A DNA stretch of 64,000 nucleotides, from assembly GCF_051014445.1 (NCBI RefSeq), contig NW_027488370.1, forward strand, positions 10,912,001 to 10,976,000, written 5' to 3'. A program made the position numbers and the translations under genes. This document shows, piece after piece, positions 10,977 through 24,539 of this stretch. Source of the stretch: Colletes latitarsis. Taxonomy: Eukaryota > Arthropoda > Insecta > Hymenoptera > Colletidae. Under the pieces are notes generated by a model that did not search any database, had not been told where the DNA came from, and was given only the letters and a program-made list of their open reading frames with translations. Position 1 is the stretch's first letter; the number at the start of each line of letters is the position of its first letter.

Positions 10977-13900
10977 TTCTTCACATACTTGTTGAACAGA
11001 TCCTGGGTATTCTTCAGGTTTGGATCACGTAGTAATGTGGTACCACACTGAAATAGTCGATTAAACCTGGTTTCGATCAATATTTTAGAGGGTAACGCAA
11101 GTTATGTCTGGGATAGGTCCGGGATTTGCCCTCGTCAGGCTCATACTTTCGCATTCTTCACACACTTGTTGTACAGATCCTGGGTTTTTTTCTGGATTGG
11201 ATCACGTAGTAATGTGGTACCACACTGAAACAGTCCATTAAACCTGGTTTCCATCAGTATTTTAGAGGACAACGCAAGTTAGGTCTGGGATAGGTCTGGG
11301 ATTTGCCCTGATCAGGCTCGTACTTTCGCATATTTCTCATACTTGGTGGCCAGATTCTGTGCTTTTTCTGGTTTGGATCCCGTAGTATTGTGGTACCACA
11401 CTGAAACAGTCCATTAAACCAGGTTTCGATCAGTATTTTAGAGGACAACGCAAGTTAGGTCTGGGATAGGTCTGGGATTTGCCCTCATCAGGGCCATATT
11501 TTCGCGTTCTTCACAAACTTGTTGAACAGATCCTGGGTGTTTTTCTGGCTTGGATCAGGTAGTAATGTGGTACCACACTGAAACAGTCGATTAAACCTGA
11601 TTTCGACCAATATTTTAGAGGATAACGCAAGTTATGTCTGGTATAGGTCCGGGATTTGCCCTCGTCAGGCTCATTCTTTCGCATTCTTCTCATACTTGTT
11701 GAACGGATCCTGGGTTTTTTCTGGTTTGGATCACGTAGTAATGTGGTAGCACACTGAAACAGTCCATTAAACCTGGTTTCGATCAATATTTTAGAGGACA
11801 ACGCATGTTGTGTCTAGGTTAGGCCTGGGATTTGCCCTCATCAGACACATACTTTCGCATTTTCCACATACATGTTGAACAGATCCTGGGTTTTTCTGGA
11901 TTGGATCACGTAGTAATGTGGAACCACACTGAAACATTCAATTAAACCTGGTCTTGATAAATATTTTTGAGGGTAACGCATGTTAGGTCTAGGTTAGGCC
12001 TGGGATTTTCCCTCATCAGACACATACTTTCGCATTCTTCACATACTTGTTGTACGGATCCTTGGTTTTTTCTGCTTTGGATCACGTAGTAATGTGGTAG
12101 CACACTGAAGCAGTCCATTAAACCTGGTTTCGATCAATATTTTTGAGGGTAACGCATGTTAGATCTAGGTTAGGCCTGGGATTTGCCCTCATCAGACTCA
12201 TACTTTCGCAAACTTCACATACTCGTTGAACAGATACTGGGTTATTTTCTGGTTTGGATCACGTAGTAATGTGGGACCACACTGAAACAATCAATTAAAC
12301 CTGGTCTTGATAAATATTTTAGAGGACAACGCATGTTAGGTCTGGGATAGGTCTGGGATTTGCCCTCGTCAGGCTCATACTTTCGCATACTTCTCATACT
12401 TCATGGCTAGATCCTGGGCTATTTCTGGATTGGATCACCTAGTAATGTGGTACCACACTGAAACAGTCAATTAAACCTGGTTTCGCCCGATATTTTAGAA
12501 GATAGCGCATGTTAGGTCTAGGTTAGGGCTGGGATTTGCCCTCATCATGGTCATACTTTCGCAGTTTTAACATGCATGTTGACCTGATCGAGGGTTTTTT
12601 CTGCTTTGAATCACGTAGTAAAGTGGTACCACAACTAAAACAGTCAATTAAACCTTGTCATGATAAATATTTTAGAGGATAACGCATGTTAGGTCTGGGT
12701 TAGGTCTAGGATTTGCCCTCGTCAGGCTCATACTTTCGCATACTTCTCATACTTCATGGCTAGATCCTGGGCTATTTCTGGATTGGATCACGTAGTAATG
12801 TGGTACCACACTGAAACAGTCAATTAAACCTGGTTTCCATCAATATCTTAGAGGACAACGCAAGTTAGGTCTGGGATAGGTCTGGGATTTGCCCTCATCA
12901 GGCTCATAGTTTCGCGTTTTTCACATACTTGTTGAACAGATCCTGGGTTTTTTCTGGTTTGGATCACGTAGTAGTGTGGTACCACACTGAAACAGTCCAT
13001 TAAACCTGGTTTGGATCAATATTTTAGAGGATAACGCATGTTAGGTCTAGGTTAGGTCTGGGATTTTCACTCATCAGACTCATACTTTCGCATTCTTCAC
13101 ATACTTGTTGAACGGATCCTGGGTTTTTTCTGGTTTGGTTCACGTAGTAATGTGGTACCACACTGAAACATTCAATTAAACCTGGTCTTGATAAATATTT
13201 TAGAGGATAACGCATGTTAGGTTTGGGTTAGGTCTAGGATTTGCCCTTATGAGGCTCATACTTTCGCATATTTCTCATACTTCATGGCTAGATCCTGGGC
13301 TATTTCTGGATTGGATCACGTAGTAATGTGGTACCACACTGAAACAGTCAATTAAACCTGGTTTCCATCAATATCTTAGAGGACAACGCAAGTTAGGTCT
13401 GGGATAGGTCTGGGATTTGCCCTCATCAGGCTCATACTTTCGCGTTTTTCACATACTTGTTGAACAGATCCTGGGTTTTTTCTGGTTTGGATCACGTAGT
13501 AGTGTGGTACCACACTGAAACAGTCAATTAAACCTGGTTTCGATGAATATTTTTGAGGATAACGCATATTAGGTCAAGGTTAGGCCTGGGATTTTCACTC
13601 ATCAGACTCATATTTTCGCATTCTTCACATACTTGTTGATCGGATCCTGGGTTTTTTCTGGTTTGGATCACGTAGTAATGTGGTACCACACTGATACAGT
13701 CAATTAAACCTGGTTTCCATTAATATTTTAGAGGACAACGCATGTTAGGACTGGGATAGGTCTGAGATTTGCCCTCATCAGGCTCATACTTTCGCGTTTT
13801 TCACATACTTGTTGAACAGATCCTGGGTTTTTTCTGGTTTGGATCACATAGTAATGTGGTACCACACTGAAACAGTCGATTAAACCAGGTTTCGATGAAT

Positions 13901-16900
13901 ATTTTTGAGGATAACGCATATTAGGTCAAGGTTAGGCCTGGGATTTTCACTCATCAGACTCATATTTTCGCATTCTTCACATACTTGTTGATCGGATCCT
14001 GGGTTTTTTCTGGTTTGGATCACGTAGTAATGTGGTACCACACTGATACAGTCAATTAAACCTGGTTTCGATCAATATTTTAGAGAATAACGCATGTTAG
14101 GTCTAGGTTAGGTCTGGGATTTGCCCTCATCAGGCTCATACTTTCGCACACTTCACATACTTGTTGAACAGATCCTGGGATATTTTCTGGTTTGGATCAC
14201 ATAGTAATGTGGTACCACACTGAAACAGTCGCTTAAACCAGGTTTCGATGAATATTTTTGAGGATAACGCATGTTAGGTCTAGGTTAGGCCTGGGATTTT
14301 CACTCATCAGACTCATATTTTCGCATTCTTCACATACTTGTTGAACGGATCCTGGGTTTTTTCTGGTTTGGATCACGTAGTAATGTGGTACCACACTGAA
14401 ACAGTCAATTAAACCTGGTTTCGATCAATATTTTAGAGAATAACGCATGTTAAGTCTAGGTTAGGTCTGGGATTTGCCCTCATTAGGCTCATACTTTCGC
14501 ACACTTCACATACTCGTTGAACAGATCCTGGGTTATTTGCTGGTTTGGATCACATAGTAATGTGGTACCACACTGAAACAGTCGATTAAACCAGGTTTCG
14601 ATGAATATTTTTGAGGATAACGCATGTTAGGTCTAGGTTAGGCCTGGGATTATCACCCATCAGACTCATACTTTCGCATTCTTCACATACTTGTTGATCG
14701 GATCCTGGGTTTTTTCTGGTTTGGATCACGTAGCAATGTGGGACCACACTGAAACAGTCAATTAAACCTGGTTTCGATCAATATTTTAGAGAATAATTCA
14801 TGTTAGGTCTAGGTTAGGTCTGGGATTTGCTCTCATCAGGCTCATTCTTTCGCATATTTCTCATACTTGATGGCTAGATCCTGGGCTTTTTCTGGATTGC
14901 ATCATGTAGTAATAAAGTACAACACTGAAACAGTCAATTAAACCTGGTTTCCATTAATATTTTAGAGGACAACGCATGTTAGGACTGGGATGGGTCTGGG
15001 ATTTGCCCTCATCAGGCTCATACTTTCGCGTTTTTCACATACTTGTTGAACAGATCCTGGGTTTTTTCTGGTTTGGATCACGTAGTAGTGTGGTACCACA
15101 CTGAAACAGTCCATTATACCTGGTTTGGATCAATATTTTAGAGGATAACGCATGTTAGGTCTAGGTTAGGTCTGGGATTTTCACTCATGAGACTCATACT
15201 TTCGCATTCTTCACATACTTGTCTAACGGATCCTGGGTTTTTACTGGTTTGCGTCACGTAGTAATGTGGTACCACACTGAAACAGTCAATTAAACCTGGT
15301 TTCGATCAATATTTTAGAGAATAACGCATGTTAGGTCTAGGTTAGGTCTGGGATTTGCCCTCATCAGGCTCATACTTTCGCGTTTTTCACATACTTGTGG
15401 AACAGATCCTGGGTTTTTACTGATTTGGATCACGTAGTAATGTGGTACCACACTGAAACATTCAATTAAACCTGGTCTTGATAAATATTTTGGAGGATAA
15501 CGCTTGTTAGGTCTAGGTTAGCCCTGGGATTTTCACTCATCAGACTCATACTTTCGCATTCTTCACATACTTGTTGAACTGATCCTGGGCTTTTTCTGGA
15601 TTGCATCACGTAGTAATGAAGTACAACACTGATACAGTCAATTAAACCTGGTCTTGATAAATATTTTAGAGGATAACGCGAGTTAGGTCTGGGATAGGGC
15701 TGGGATTTGCCCTCATCAGGCTCATACCTTCGCGTTTTTCACATACTTGTTGAACAGATCCTGGGTTTTTTATGGTTTGTATCACGTAGTAATGTGGTGC
15801 CACACTGAAACAGTCCATTAAACCTGGTTTGGATCAATATTTTAGAGGATAACGCATGTTAGGTCTGGGATAGGTCTGGGATTTGCCCTCATCAGACTCA
15901 TACTTTCGCACACTTCACATACTCGTTGAACAGATCCTGGGTTATTTTCTGGTTTGGATCACATAGTAATGTGGTACCACACTGAAACAGTCGATTAAAC
16001 CTGGTTTGGATCAATATTTTAGAGGATAACGCATGTTAGGTCTAGGTTAGGCCTGGGATTTTCACTCATCAGACTCATACCTTCGCATTCTTCACATACT
16101 TGTTGAACGGATCCTGGGTTTTTTCTGGTTTGGATCTCGTAGTAATGTGGGACCACACTGAAACAGTCAATTAAACCTGGTTTCGATCAATATTTTAGAG
16201 AATAATTCATGTTAGGTCTAGGTTAGGTCTGCGATTTGCTCTCATCAGGCTCATTCCCTCGCATATTTCTCATACTTGATGGCTAGATCCTGGGCTTTTT
16301 CTGGATTGCATCACGTAGTAATAAAGTACAACACTGAAACAGTCAATTAAAACTGGTTTCCATCAATATCTTAGAGGACAACGCAAGTTAGGTCTGGGAT
16401 AGGTCTGGGACTTGCCCTCATCAGGCTCATACTTTCGCGTTTTTCACATACTTGTTGAACAGATCCTGGGTTTTTTCTGGTTTGGATCACGTAGTAGTGT
16501 GGTACCACACTGAAACAGTCGATTAAACCAGGTTTCGATCAATATTTTTGAGGATAACGCATGTTAGGTCTAGGTTAGGCCTGGGATTTTCACTCATCAG
16601 GCTCATACTTTCGCATTCTTCACATACTTGTTGAACGGATCCTGGGTGTTTTCTGGTTTGGATCACGTAGTAATGTGGGACCACACTGAAACAGTCAATT
16701 AAACCTGGTTTCGATCAATATTTTAGAGAATAATTCATGTTAGGTCTAGGTTAGGTCTAGGATTGGCCCTCATCAGGCTCATACTATCGCATGTTTCTCA
16801 TACTTCATGGCTAGATCCTGGGCTGTTTCTGGATTGTATCACGTAATAATGTGGTACCACGCTGAAACAGTCAATTAAACCTGGTTTCGTTCAATATTTT

Positions 16901-19072
16901 AGGGGATAACGCAAGTTAGGTCTGGGATAGGTCTGGGATTTGCCCTCATCAGGCTCATACTTTCGCGTTTTTCACATACATGTTGAACAGATCCTGGGTT
17001 TTTTCCGGTTTGGGTCACGTAGTAGTGTGGTACCACACTGAAACAGTCCATTAAACCTGGTTTGGATCAATATTTTAGAGGATAACGCATGTTAGGTCTA
17101 GGTTAGGTCTGGGATTTGCCCTCATGAGACTCATACTTTCGCACACTTCACATACTCGTTGAACAGATCCTGCGTTATTTTCTGGTTTGGATCACATATT
17201 AATGTGGTACCACACTGAATCAGTCGATTAAACCAGGTTTCGATCAATATTTTTGTGGATAACGCATGTTAGGTCTAGGATAGGCCGGGGTTATTCACTC
17301 ATCATACTCATACTTTCGCATTCTTCACATACTTGTTGAACGGATCCTGGGCTTTTACTGGTTTGGATCACGTAGTAATGTGGTACCACACTGAAACATT
17401 CAATTAAACCTGGTCTTGATAAATATTTTAGAGGATAACGCATGTTAGGTCTGGGTTAGGTCTAGGATTTGCCCACATCAGGCTCATACTTTCGCATATT
17501 TCTCATACTTCATGGCTGGATCCTGGGCTATTTTTGGATTGGATCACGTAGTAATGTGGTACCACACTGAAACAGTCAATTAAACCTGGTTTTGATCAAT
17601 ATTTTTGAGAATAATTCATGTTAGGTCTAGGTTAGGTCTGGGATTTTCACTCATCAGACTCATACTTTCGCATTCATCACATACTTGTTTAACGGATCCT
17701 GGGTTTTTACTGGTTTGGGTCACGTACTAATGTGGTACCACACTGAAACAGTCGATTAAAACAGGATTCGATCAATATTTTTGAGGATAACGCATGTTAG
17801 GTCTAGGTTAGGCCTGGGATTTTCACTCATCAGACTCATATTTTCGCATTCTTCACATACTTGTTGAACGGATCCTGGGTTTTTTCTGGTTTGGATCACG
17901 TAGTAATGTGGTACCACACCGAAACAGTCAATTAAACCTGGTTTCGGTCAATATTTTAGAGAATAACGCATGTTAGGTCTAGGTTAGGTCTAGGATTTGC
18001 CCTCATCAGGCTCATACTTTCGCGTTTTTCACATACATGTTGAACAGATCCTGGGTTTTTTCCGGTTTGGGTCACGTAGTAGTGTGGTACCACACTGAAA
18101 CAGTCCATTAAACCTGGTTTGGATCAATATTTTAGAGGATAACGCATGTTAGGTCTAGGTTAGGTCTGGGATTTGCCCTCATGAGACTCATACTTTCGCA
18201 CACTTCACATACTCGTTGAACAGATCCTGCGTTATTTTCTGGTTTGGATCACATATTAATGTGGTACCACACTGAATCAGTCGATTAAACCAGGTTTCGA
18301 TCAATATTTTTGTGGATAACGCATGTTAGGTCTAGGATAGGCCGGGGTTATTCACTCATCATACTCATACTTTCGCATTCTTCACATACTTGTTGAACGG
18401 ATCCTGGGCTTTTACTGGTTTGGATCACGTAGTAATGTGGTACCACACTGAAACATTCAATTAAACCTGGTCTTGATAAATATTTTAGAGGATAACGCAT
18501 GTTAGGTCTGGGTTAGGTCTAGGATTTGCCCACATCAGGCTCATACTTTCGCATATTTCTCATACTTCATGGCTGGATCCTGGGCTATTTTTGGATTGGA
18601 TCACGTAGTAATGTGGTACCACACTGAAACAGTCAATTAAACCTGGTTTTGATCAATATTTTTGAGAATAATTCATGTTAGGTCTAGGTTAGGTCTGGGA
18701 TTTTCACTCATCAGACTCATACTTTCGCATTCATCACATACTTGTTTAACGGATCCTGGGTTTTTACTGGTTTGGGTCACGTACTAATGTGGTACCACAC
18801 TGAAACAGTCGATTAAAACAGGATTCGATCAATATTTTTGAGGATAACGCATGTTAGGTCTAGGTTAGGCCTGGGATTTTCACTCATCAGACTCATATTT
18901 TCGCATTCTTCACATACTTGTTGAACGGATCCTGGGTTTTTTCTGGTTTGGATCACGTCGTAATGTGGTACCACACTGAAACAGTCAATTAAACCTGGTT
19001 TCGGTCAATATTTTAGAGAATAATTCATGTTAGGTCTCGGTTAGGTCTGGGATTTGCTCTCATCAGGCTCAT
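10977..19072 (+). repeat. Segmental duplication A, copy 2
   Basis: Near-identical to 2,520-10,615 at offset 8,457. The only large difference seen is the patch at 13,545-13,695. At its right edge it joins block B1 inside a monomer: bases 19,068-19,072 (ctcat) fit both blocks, so the breakpoint lies there. Its first part (10,977 to about 12,300) places left-tract type monomers in the middle of the array. Confidence 0.93.
13545..13695 (+). repeat. One-monomer conversion-like patch in A2
   Basis: In A1 (5,088-5,238) this place holds a class e monomer with gcatacttctcatac and gaagtacaacac. In A2 the same interval, with no length change, holds a class c sequence with the private spellings cgcatattaggtcaagg, ttgatcgg and ctgatacag. 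Those spellings belong to the monomer exactly 352 bp (two units) downstream, at about 13,897-14,047, which A1 also has at its own downstream position. Flanks on both sides resume the A1 match at the same offset. This fits gene conversion from a neighbour two units away better than unequal crossing over. Confidence 0.85.
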
Positions 19073-21467
19073 ACTTTCGCATTCTTCACATACTAGTTGA
19101 ACGGATCCTGGGATTTTTCTGGATTGGTTCACGTAGTAATGTGGTACCACACTGAAACATTCAATTAAACCAGGTCTTGATAAATATTTTAGAGGATAAC
19201 GCATGTTAGGTCTGGGTCAGTTCTAGAATTTGCCCTCATCAGGCTCATACTTTCGCATATTTCTCATACTTCATGGCTGGATCCTGGGCTATTTCTGGAT
19301 TGGATCACGTAGTAATGTGGTGCCACACTGAAACAGTCAATTAAACCTGGTTTCGATCACTATTTTAGAGAATAATTGATGTTAGGTCTAGGTTAGGTCT
19401 GGGATTTGCTCTCATCAGGCTCATTCTTTCGCATATTTCACATACTTGACGGCTAGATCCTGGGCTTTTTCTGGATTGTATCACGTAGTAATGAAGTACA
19501 ACACTGAAACAGTCAATTAAACCTGGTTTCCATCAATATCTTAGAGGACAACGCAAGTTAGGTCTGGGATAGGTCTGGGATTTGCCCTCATCAGGCTCAT
19601 ACATTCGCGTTTTTCACATACTTGTTGAACAGATCCTGGGTTCTTTCTGGTTTGGATCACGTAGTAATGTGGTACCACACTGAAACAGTCAATTAAACCT
19701 GGTTTCGATTAATGTTTTTGAGGATAACGCATGTTAGGTCTGGGATAGGTCTGGGATTTGCCCTCATCAGGCTCATACTTTCGCAGTTTTAACATGCATG
19801 TTGACCTGATCGAGTGTTTTTTCTGGTTTGGGTCACGTAGTAATGTGGTACCACACTGAAACAGTCGATTAAACCCGGTTTCGATCAATATTTTTTAGGA
19901 TAACGCATGTTAGGTCTAGGTTAGGCCTGGGATTTTCACTCATCAGACTCATACTTTCGCATTCTTCACATACTTGTTGATCGGATCCTGGGTTTTTTCT
20001 GGTTGGGATCACGTAGTAATGTGGTACCACACTGAAACAGTCAATTAAACCTGGTTTCGATCAATATTTTAGAGAATAATTCATCTTAGGTCTGGGATAG
20101 GTCTGGGATTCGCCCTCATCAGGCTCATACTTTCGCGTTTTTCACATACTTGTTGAACTGATCCTGGGTTTTTTCATGTTTGGATCACGTAGTAATGTGG
20201 TACCACACTGAAACAGTCGATTAAACCTGGTTTCGATCAATATTTTAGAGGATAACGCAAGTTAGGTCTGGGATAGGTCTGGGATTTGCCCTCATCAGAC
20301 TCATACTTTCGCAAACTTCACATACTCGTTGAACAGATCCTGGGTTATTTTCTGGTTTGGATCACGTAGTAATGTGGGACCACACTGAAACAATCAATTA
20401 AACCTGGTCTTGATAAATATTTTAGAGGACAACGCATGTTAGGTCTGGGTTAGGTCTAGGATTTGCCCTCATCAGGCTCATACTTTCCCATATTTCTCAT
20501 ACTTCATGGCTAGACCCTGGGCTATTTCTGGATTGGATCACCTAGTAATGTGGTACCACACTGAAACAGTCAATTAAACCTGGTTTCGCTCAATATTTTA
20601 GAAGATAGCGCATGTTAGGTCTAGGTTAGGACTGGGATTTGCCCTCACCATGGTCATACTTTCGCAGTTTTAACATGCATGTTGACCTGATCGAGGGTTT
20701 TTTCTGCTTTGAATCACGTAGTAAAGTAGTACCACAACTAAAACAGTCAATTAAACCTGGTCATGATAAATATTTTAGAGGATAACGCATGTTAGGTCTG
20801 GGTTAGGTCTAGGATTTGCCCTCGTCAGGCTCATACTTTCGCATATTTCTCATACTTCATGGCTAGATCCTGGGCTATTTCTGGATTGGATCACGTAGTA
20901 ATGTGGTACCACACTGAAACAGTCAATTAAACCTGGTTTCCATCAATATCTTAGAGGACAACGCAAGTTAGGTCTGGGATAGGTCTGGGATTTGCCCTCA
21001 TCAGGCTCATACTTTCGCGTTTTTCACATACTTGTTGAACAGATCCTGGGTTTTTTCTGGTTTGGATCACGTAGTATTGTGGTACCACACTGAAACAGTC
21101 CATTAAACCTGGTTTGGATCAATATTTTAGAGGATAACGCATGTTAGGTCTAGGTTAGGTCTGGGATTTTCACTCATCAGACTCATACTTTCGCATTCTT
21201 CACATACTTGTTGAACGGATCCTGGGTTTTTTCTGGTTTGGTTCACGTAGTAATGTGGTACCACACTGAAACGTTCAATTAAACCTGGTCTTGATAAATA
21301 TTTTAGAGGATAACGCATGTTAGGTTTGGGTTAGGTCTAAGATTTGCCCTCATCAGGCTCATACTTTCGCATATTTCTCATACTTCATTGCTAGATCCTG
21401 GGCTATTTCTGGATTGGATCACGTAGTAATGTGGTACCACACTGAAACAGTCAATTAAACCTGGTTT
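19068..21467 (+). repeat. Block B, copy 1 (2,400 bp, about 13.6 monomers)
   Basis: Matches 23,999-26,398 at offset 4,931. Markers: tactagttgaacgg, gggtcagttctagaattt, gtggtgccac, acttgacggctag, aaacccggtttcg, agaagatagcg, and class d units. Seen differences include 20,606 t versus 25,537 c and cattgc versus catggc near 21,390. Its right end runs into an A-derived segment, with a short overlap (21,410-21,467) shared by both. Confidence 0.9.
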
Positions 21468-23153
21468 TGATCAATATTTTTGAGAATAATTCATGTTAGG
21501 TCTAGGTTAGGTCTGGGATTTTCACTCATCAGACTCATACTTTCGCATTCATCACATACTTGTTTAACGGATCCTGGGTTTTTACTGGTTTGGGTCACGT
21601 ACTAATGTGGTACCACACTGAAACAGTCGATTAAAACAGGATTCGATCAATATTTTTGAGGATAACGCATGTTAGGTCTAGGTTAGGCCTGGGATTTTCA
21701 CTCATCAGACTCATATTTTCGCATTCTTCACATACTTGTTGAACGGATCCTGGGTTTTTTCTGGTTTGGATCACGTAGTAATGTGGTACCACACCGAAAC
21801 AGTCAATTAAACCTGGTTTCGGTCAATATTTTAGAGAATAACGCATGTTAGGTCTAGGTTAGGTCTAGGATTTGCCCTCATCAGGCTCATACTTTCGCGT
21901 TTTTCACATACATGTTGAACAGATCCTGGGTTTTTTCCGGTTTGGGTCACGTAGTAGTGTGGTACCACACTGAAACAGTCCATTAAACCTGGTTTGGATC
22001 AATATTTTAGAGGATAACGCATGTTAGGTCTAGGTTAGGTCTGGGATTTGCCCTCATGAGACTCATACTTTCGCACACTTCACATACTCGTTGAACAGAT
22101 CCTGCGTTATTTTCTGGTTTGGATCACATATTAATGTGGTACCACACTGAATCAGTCGATTAAACCAGGTTTCGATCAATATTTTTGTGGATAACGCATG
22201 TTAGGTCTAGGATAGGCCGGGGTTATTCACTCATCATACTCATACTTTCGCATTCTTCACATACTTGTTGAACGGATCCTGGGCTTTTACTGGTTTGGAT
22301 CACGTAGTAATGTGGTACCACACTGAAACATTCAATTAAACCTGGTCTTGATAAATATTTTAGAGGATAACGCATGTTAGGTCTGGGTTAGGTCTAGGAT
22401 TTGCCCACATCAGGCTCATACTTTCGCATATTTCTCATACTTCATGGCTGGATCCTGGGCTATTTTTGGATTGGATCACGTAGTAATGTGGTACCACACT
22501 GAAACAGTCAATTAAACCTGGTTTTGATCAATATTTTTGAGAATAATTCATGTTAGGTCTAGGTTAGGTCTGGGATTTTCACTCATCAGACTCATACTTT
22601 CGCATTCATCACATACTTGTTTAACGGATCCTGGGTTTTTACTGGTTTGGGTCACGTACTAATGTGGTACCACACTGAAACAGTCGATTAAAACAGGATT
22701 CGATCAATATTTTTGAGGATAACGCATGTTAGGTCTAGGTTAGGCCTGGGATTTTCACTCATCAGACTCATATTTTCGCATTCTTCACATACTTGTTGAA
22801 CGGATCCTGGGTTTTTTCTGGTTTGGATCACGTCGTAATGTGGTACCACACTGAAACAGTCAATTAAACCTGGTTTCGGTCAATATTTTAGAGAATAATT
22901 CATGTTAGGTCTCGGTTAGGTCTGGGATTTGCTCTCATCAGGCTCATTCTTTCGCATATTTCTCATACTTGATGGCTAGATCCTGGGCTTTTTCTGGATT
23001 GCATCACGTAGTAATGAAGTACAACACTGCAACAGTCAATTAAAACTGGTTTCCATCAATATCTTAGAGGACAACGCAAGTTAGGTCAGGGATAGGTCTG
23101 GGATTTGCCCTCATCAGGCTCATACTTTCGCGTTTTTCACATACTTGTTGAAC
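21410..23153 (+). repeat. A-derived segment inserted beside block B (1,744 bp)
   Basis: Matches 9,078-10,821 at offset 12,332. It keeps the unit-specific marks of both 1,057-bp HOR copies in the right order: gtagtaatg with accgaaac first, gtcgtaatg later. It then continues through 10,616-10,821, which lies in the linker and is absent from A2. The donor was therefore A1-like with its right flank, not A2. Confidence 0.88.
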
Positions 23154-23998
23154 GGATCCTGTGTTTTCTCTGGTTTGGATCACGTAGTAATATGGTACCA
23201 CACTGAAACAGTCGATTAAACCTGGTTTCGATTAATATTTTTGAGGATTACGCATGTTAGGTCTGGGTTAGGTCTAGGATTTGCCCACATCAGGCTCATA
23301 CTTTCGCACACTTCACATACTCGTTGAACAGATCCTGGGATTTTTCTGGATTGGTTCACGTAGTAATGTGGTACCACACTGAAACATTCAATTAAACCAG
23401 GTCTTGATAAATATTTTAGAGGATAACGCATGTTAGGTCTGGGTCAGTTCTAGAATTTGCCCTCATCAGGCTCATACTTTCGCATATTTCTCATACTTCA
23501 TGGCTGGATCCTGGGCTATTTCTGGATTGGATCACGTAGTAATGTGGTGCCACACTGAAACAGTCAATTAAACCTGGTTTCGATCACTATTTTAGAGAAT
23601 AATTGATGTTAGGTCTAGGTTAGGTCTGGGATTTGCTCTCATCAGGCTCATTCTTTCGCATATTTCACATACTTGACGGCTAGATCCTGGGCTTTTTCTG
23701 GATTGTATCACGTAGTAATGAAGTACAACACTGAAACAGTCAATTAAACCTGGTTTCCATCAATATCTTAGAGGACAACGCAAGTTAGGTCTGGGATAGG
23801 TCTGGGATTTGCCCTCATCAGGCTCATACATTCGCAGTTCTAACATACATGTTGACCTGATCGAGGGTTTTTTCTGTTTTGGATCACGTAGTAAAGTGGT
23901 ACCACACAGAAACAGTCCACTACACCTGGTTTGGATCAATATTTTAGAGGATAACGCATGTTAGGTCTAGGTTAGCCCTGAGATTTTCGCTCATCAGA
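23154..23998 (+). repeat. Interval between the A-derived segment and B2
   Basis: About five monomers. The start has gatcctgtgttttctctgg and gtagtaatatgg, shared with 38,128-38,300 at offset 14,974. From 23,331 it holds the first unit of a 4-monomer tandem. From 23,831 it enters sequence shared with block B3, including gcagttctaacatacatg and gtaccacacagaaacag. Confidence 0.8.
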
Positions 23999-24539
23999 CT
24001 CATACTTTCGCATTCTTCACATACTAGTTGAACGGATCCTGGGATTTTTCTGGATTGGTTCACGTAGTAATGTGGTACCACACTGAAACATTCAATTAAA
24101 CCAGGTCTTGATAAATATTTTAGAGGATAACGCATGTTAGGTCTGGGTCAGTTCTAGAATTTGCCCTCATCAGGCTCATACTTTCGCATATTTCTCATAC
24201 TTCATGGCTGGATCCTGGGCTATTTCTGGATTGGATCACGTAGTAATGTGGTGCCACACTGAAACAGTCAATTAAACCTGGTTTCGATCACTATTTTAGA
24301 GAATAATTGATGTTAGGTCTAGGTTAGGTCTGGGATTTGCTCTCATCAGGCTCATTCTTTCGCATATTTCACATACTTGACGGCTAGATCCTGGGCTTTT
24401 TCTGGATTGTATCACGTAGTAATGAAGTACAACACTGAAACAGTCAATTAAACCTGGTTTCCATCAATATCTTAGAGGACAACGCAAGTTAGGTCTGGGA
24501 TAGGTCTGGGATTTGCCCTCATCAGGCTCATACATTCGC
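23331..24539 (+). repeat. 4-monomer tandem duplication, period 704 bp
   Basis: 23,331-23,835 recurs at 24,035-24,539, offset exactly 704 (4 x 176). Both carry gatcctgggatttttctgg, gggtcagttctagaattt, acttgacggctag and catacattcgc. After the last match one copy goes to agttctaac (class d) and the other to gtttttcac (class b). The same sequence is single-copy in B1, beginning at 19,104. Confidence 0.88.

Noticed and set aside
2520..19072. Duplication A as certain assembly error
   Set aside because: The copies differ by at least two substitutions and a 151-bp patch, and A2 has its own right junction. That argues for a real duplication, though only spanning long reads can settle it.
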